64,000 bases of DNA from Desmonostoc muscorum FACHB-395. Its GTDB lineage: Bacteria > Cyanobacteriota > Cyanobacteriia > Cyanobacteriales > Nostocaceae. The stretch's first letter is position 1. Each line of letters opens with the position of its first letter. The position numbers and the translations under genes are program-made. Below are positions 62,889 through 64,000 of the stretch, one piece after another. The stretch is from NCBI RefSeq assembly GCF_014698035.1, contig NZ_JACJSF010000008.1:62001-126000 (forward strand). Reading direction: 5' to 3'. The notes beneath the pieces were generated by a model that was not told where the DNA came from, did no database searches, and saw only the letters and a program-made list of their open reading frames with translations.

Positions 62889-62973
62889 GAAGCTTGAGAT
62901 TTGGCTTCATGCAATTTAAGATTGCTTAACAACCCATTTTATCAGCTGTTCGTAAGCTAAGAAGCTTGAGATT
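62889..62973. repeat. 13-bp direct repeat upstream of the heat-shock gene
   Basis: GAAGCTTGAGATT occurs at 62889-62901 and again at 62961-62973, followed by TGGCTTC and GAGCCTC. Both lie in the 270-base region before the Hsp20 gene. No CIRCE element is seen. Confidence 0.5.
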
Positions 62974-63015
62974 GAGCCTCCTAAGACTAAATAGTTCATC
63001 TTAGAGGTAATAGTT

Positions 63016-63513
63016 ATGGCACTGATGCGTTGGAACCCATTCCGGGATAGTGAACGTTTAGAACCATTTCGGGATACTGAATCTTGGGAACCATTCCGAG
63101 AAATCGATACCTTGCAGAGGCAAATGAATCGTTTATTTGACAGATTGATGCCAACTACTAATGGTGGTGAGAGGTCTGGATTTATATTTAGTCCTGCTGC
63201 TGAACTAGAAGAAACTGATGATGCAATTCGCTTGAAACTAGAAGTACCTGGTCTAGAAGCAAAAGATATAAATGTAGAAGCAACTCCCGAATCAATTTCA
63301 ATTACCGGTGAGCGTAAAACTGAAACCAAGAGTGAAGAAAACGGTATTACTCGGTCTGAATTCCGTTATGGAAAATTTCAGAGGATAATCCCGTTACCTT
63401 CCCAAATTCAAAATGACAAAGTGCAAGCTGAGTACAAAAATGGTATTCTCCAGTTAACTTTGCCGAAAGCGGAATCAGAAAAACACAAAGCCGTCAAAGT
63501 CAATCTTGGTTAA
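63016..63513 (+). CDS. hspA: Small heat-shock protein (Hsp20/alpha-crystallin family)
   Basis: A 165-residue ATP-independent chaperone that holds unfolding proteins and, in cyanobacteria, protects membranes and photosystems under heat or light stress. The alpha-crystallin domain spans about residues 55-150 (PAAELEETDDAIRLKLEVPG, SISITGERKTETKSEE, RIIPLPSQIQNDKVQAEYKN), ending in GILQLTLPKAE, which supplies the I-x-I/L-like tail contacts. The N-terminus has an internal duplication: WNPFRDSERLEPFRDTESWE-PFREI, three WxPFR-type units where most homologs have one. AGAGGTAATAGTT precedes the ATG. It appears monocistronic with its own terminator. Confidence 0.93.
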   Translation: MALMRWNPFRDSERLEPFRDTESWEPFREIDTLQRQMNRLFDRLMPTTNGGERSGFIFSPAAELEETDDAIRLKLEVPGLEAKDINVEATPESISITGERKTETKSEENGITRSEFRYGKFQRIIPLPSQIQNDKVQAEYKNGILQLTLPKAESEKHKAVKVNLG

Positions 63514-64000
63514 TTCAATTCAAGATTCGGGAGTCTTGGACTTTCTCTGATATTTTGATTAGCTGTGAGAACCGCCTTCTAAAAAATGGGAGGTGGTTCT
63601 TCTTTATACATAAATTGCTTTGCTACTCGTCACCCATCTACTATGGGGAAGAGGGCTTAAAAGTGGTCTACTTTATATAATTGGCAATTATACACACTGG
63701 TAATAACTTGATTTTTCCATCAATAAAAGTAGAAGCGAATAATCTTGCACTCCCCTATGCTCAATTTCCCTGATGAAGTCGATGAAAATCGTTTCTGCAT
63801 CCAGATGAATCAAAATCAGGGACTGAAGGATACTCTGGTAAGATTTAATTCACAGTCTATTCAAGCACCTCGAAAAGGTCTTTAAGAAACTATTGTCGAA
63901 GTGTAATCTTATCCAGCGAAACTAGTAGTCTGCCAACCCAAAAATGCGCTTGTGAGGTCTGGGTAAAGGGTAAGGGATTTAAAACCTTTCCCCCTTCCCC
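63514..64000. other. Intergenic region at the right edge
   Basis: After the terminator no firm gene is seen. A 42-codon frame (ATG 63757 to TAA 63883-63885, starting MLNFPDEVDENRF) is too short and unsupported to call. The last 40 bases are CCCTTT/GGGTAAAGG-type low-complexity sequence. Confidence 0.5.
63569..63606 (+). terminator. Intrinsic terminator after the heat-shock gene
   Basis: GAACCGCC (63569-63576) pairs with GGTGGTTC (63592-63599) with one G-U pair across a purine-rich loop, followed by TTCTTT. It is 56 bases past the stop codon. Confidence 0.7.

Noticed and set aside
63757-63885. 42-codon frame MLNFPDEVDENRF... near the right edge
   Set aside because: Very short, no clear ribosome site and no family resemblance.

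Overview
The window is a chromosomal stretch from a filamentous heterocyst-type cyanobacterium, most likely Nostoc or a close relative. The evidence is: dense GCGATCGC (HIP1) octamers; heptameric short tandem repeats (STRRs) and small palindromic elements in many intergenic gaps; bilin and phycobilisome genes including the phycoerythrin regulator CpeR; and the usual cyanobacterial accessory families (pentapeptide, Uma2, NACHT, WD40-STAND, SLH-OprB porin). No phage structural genes, CRISPR array or complete insertion sequence was seen.

Layout. 1-3.5 kb: end of an unknown gene, a small exported protein, a Deg/HtrA protease and an Ap4A phosphorylase-like gene. 3.5-11.8 kb: a phycoerythrin-maturation island, with pebA-pebB making phycoerythrobilin on the minus strand, an S-type lyase, a pentapeptide protein, a HEAT protein, a divergent phycobiliprotein that keeps the bilin cysteine, then a rod linker, cpeS, cpeT and cpeR on the plus strand. 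The phycoerythrin subunit genes cpeBA are not here. 11.8-13.2 kb has no convincing gene but holds a run of terminator-like hairpins. 13.2-24.7 kb: porin, unknown membrane protein, thrC, cpcT, tRNA-Cys with an adjacent tyrosine recombinase, hisC and an RsuA-type pseudouridine synthase. 24.9-30.6 kb: ssuD/ssuE (sulfonate sulfur) and glcE/glcF (glycolate oxidation). 31.2-37.9 kb: a P-loop ATPase, a 21-bp tandem repeat and a 1641-residue STAND/WD40 protein. 38.0-39.7 kb: a zinc-ribbon threonine synthase paralog followed by a CysO-like sulfur carrier. 40.5-52.0 kb: five exported proteins, four with DUF11-like or Calx-beta/SdrD-like modules and one large outer-membrane barrel. 52.1-64 kb: miaB, Uma2, carotenoid oxygenase, a single-domain globin, a start-less HicB-like remnant beside another 21-bp repeat array, a NACHT ATPase, a type II thioesterase, ExbD/ExbB divergent from a TonB-like protein, and a small heat-shock protein.

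How the genes fit together. The first third supports light harvesting: bilin synthesis, attachment by S- and T-type lyases, rod assembly and CpeR control. Four loci deserve most attention as candidates for undescribed biology: the ThrC-CysO pair, which suggests thiocarboxylate chemistry on O-phosphohomoserine; the ATPase/STAND-WD40 pair; the DUF11/barrel surface cluster; and the terminator array downstream of cpeR. A recurring small-scale theme is that STRRs or dispersed elements lie exactly at start codons, and in two genes the same 18-bp element carries both an SD-like GGAG and a GTG start.

Limits. All calls come from reading translations and sequence by eye. Domain boundaries are approximate, no homology search was run, and hairpins were judged by base complementarity without folding energies.
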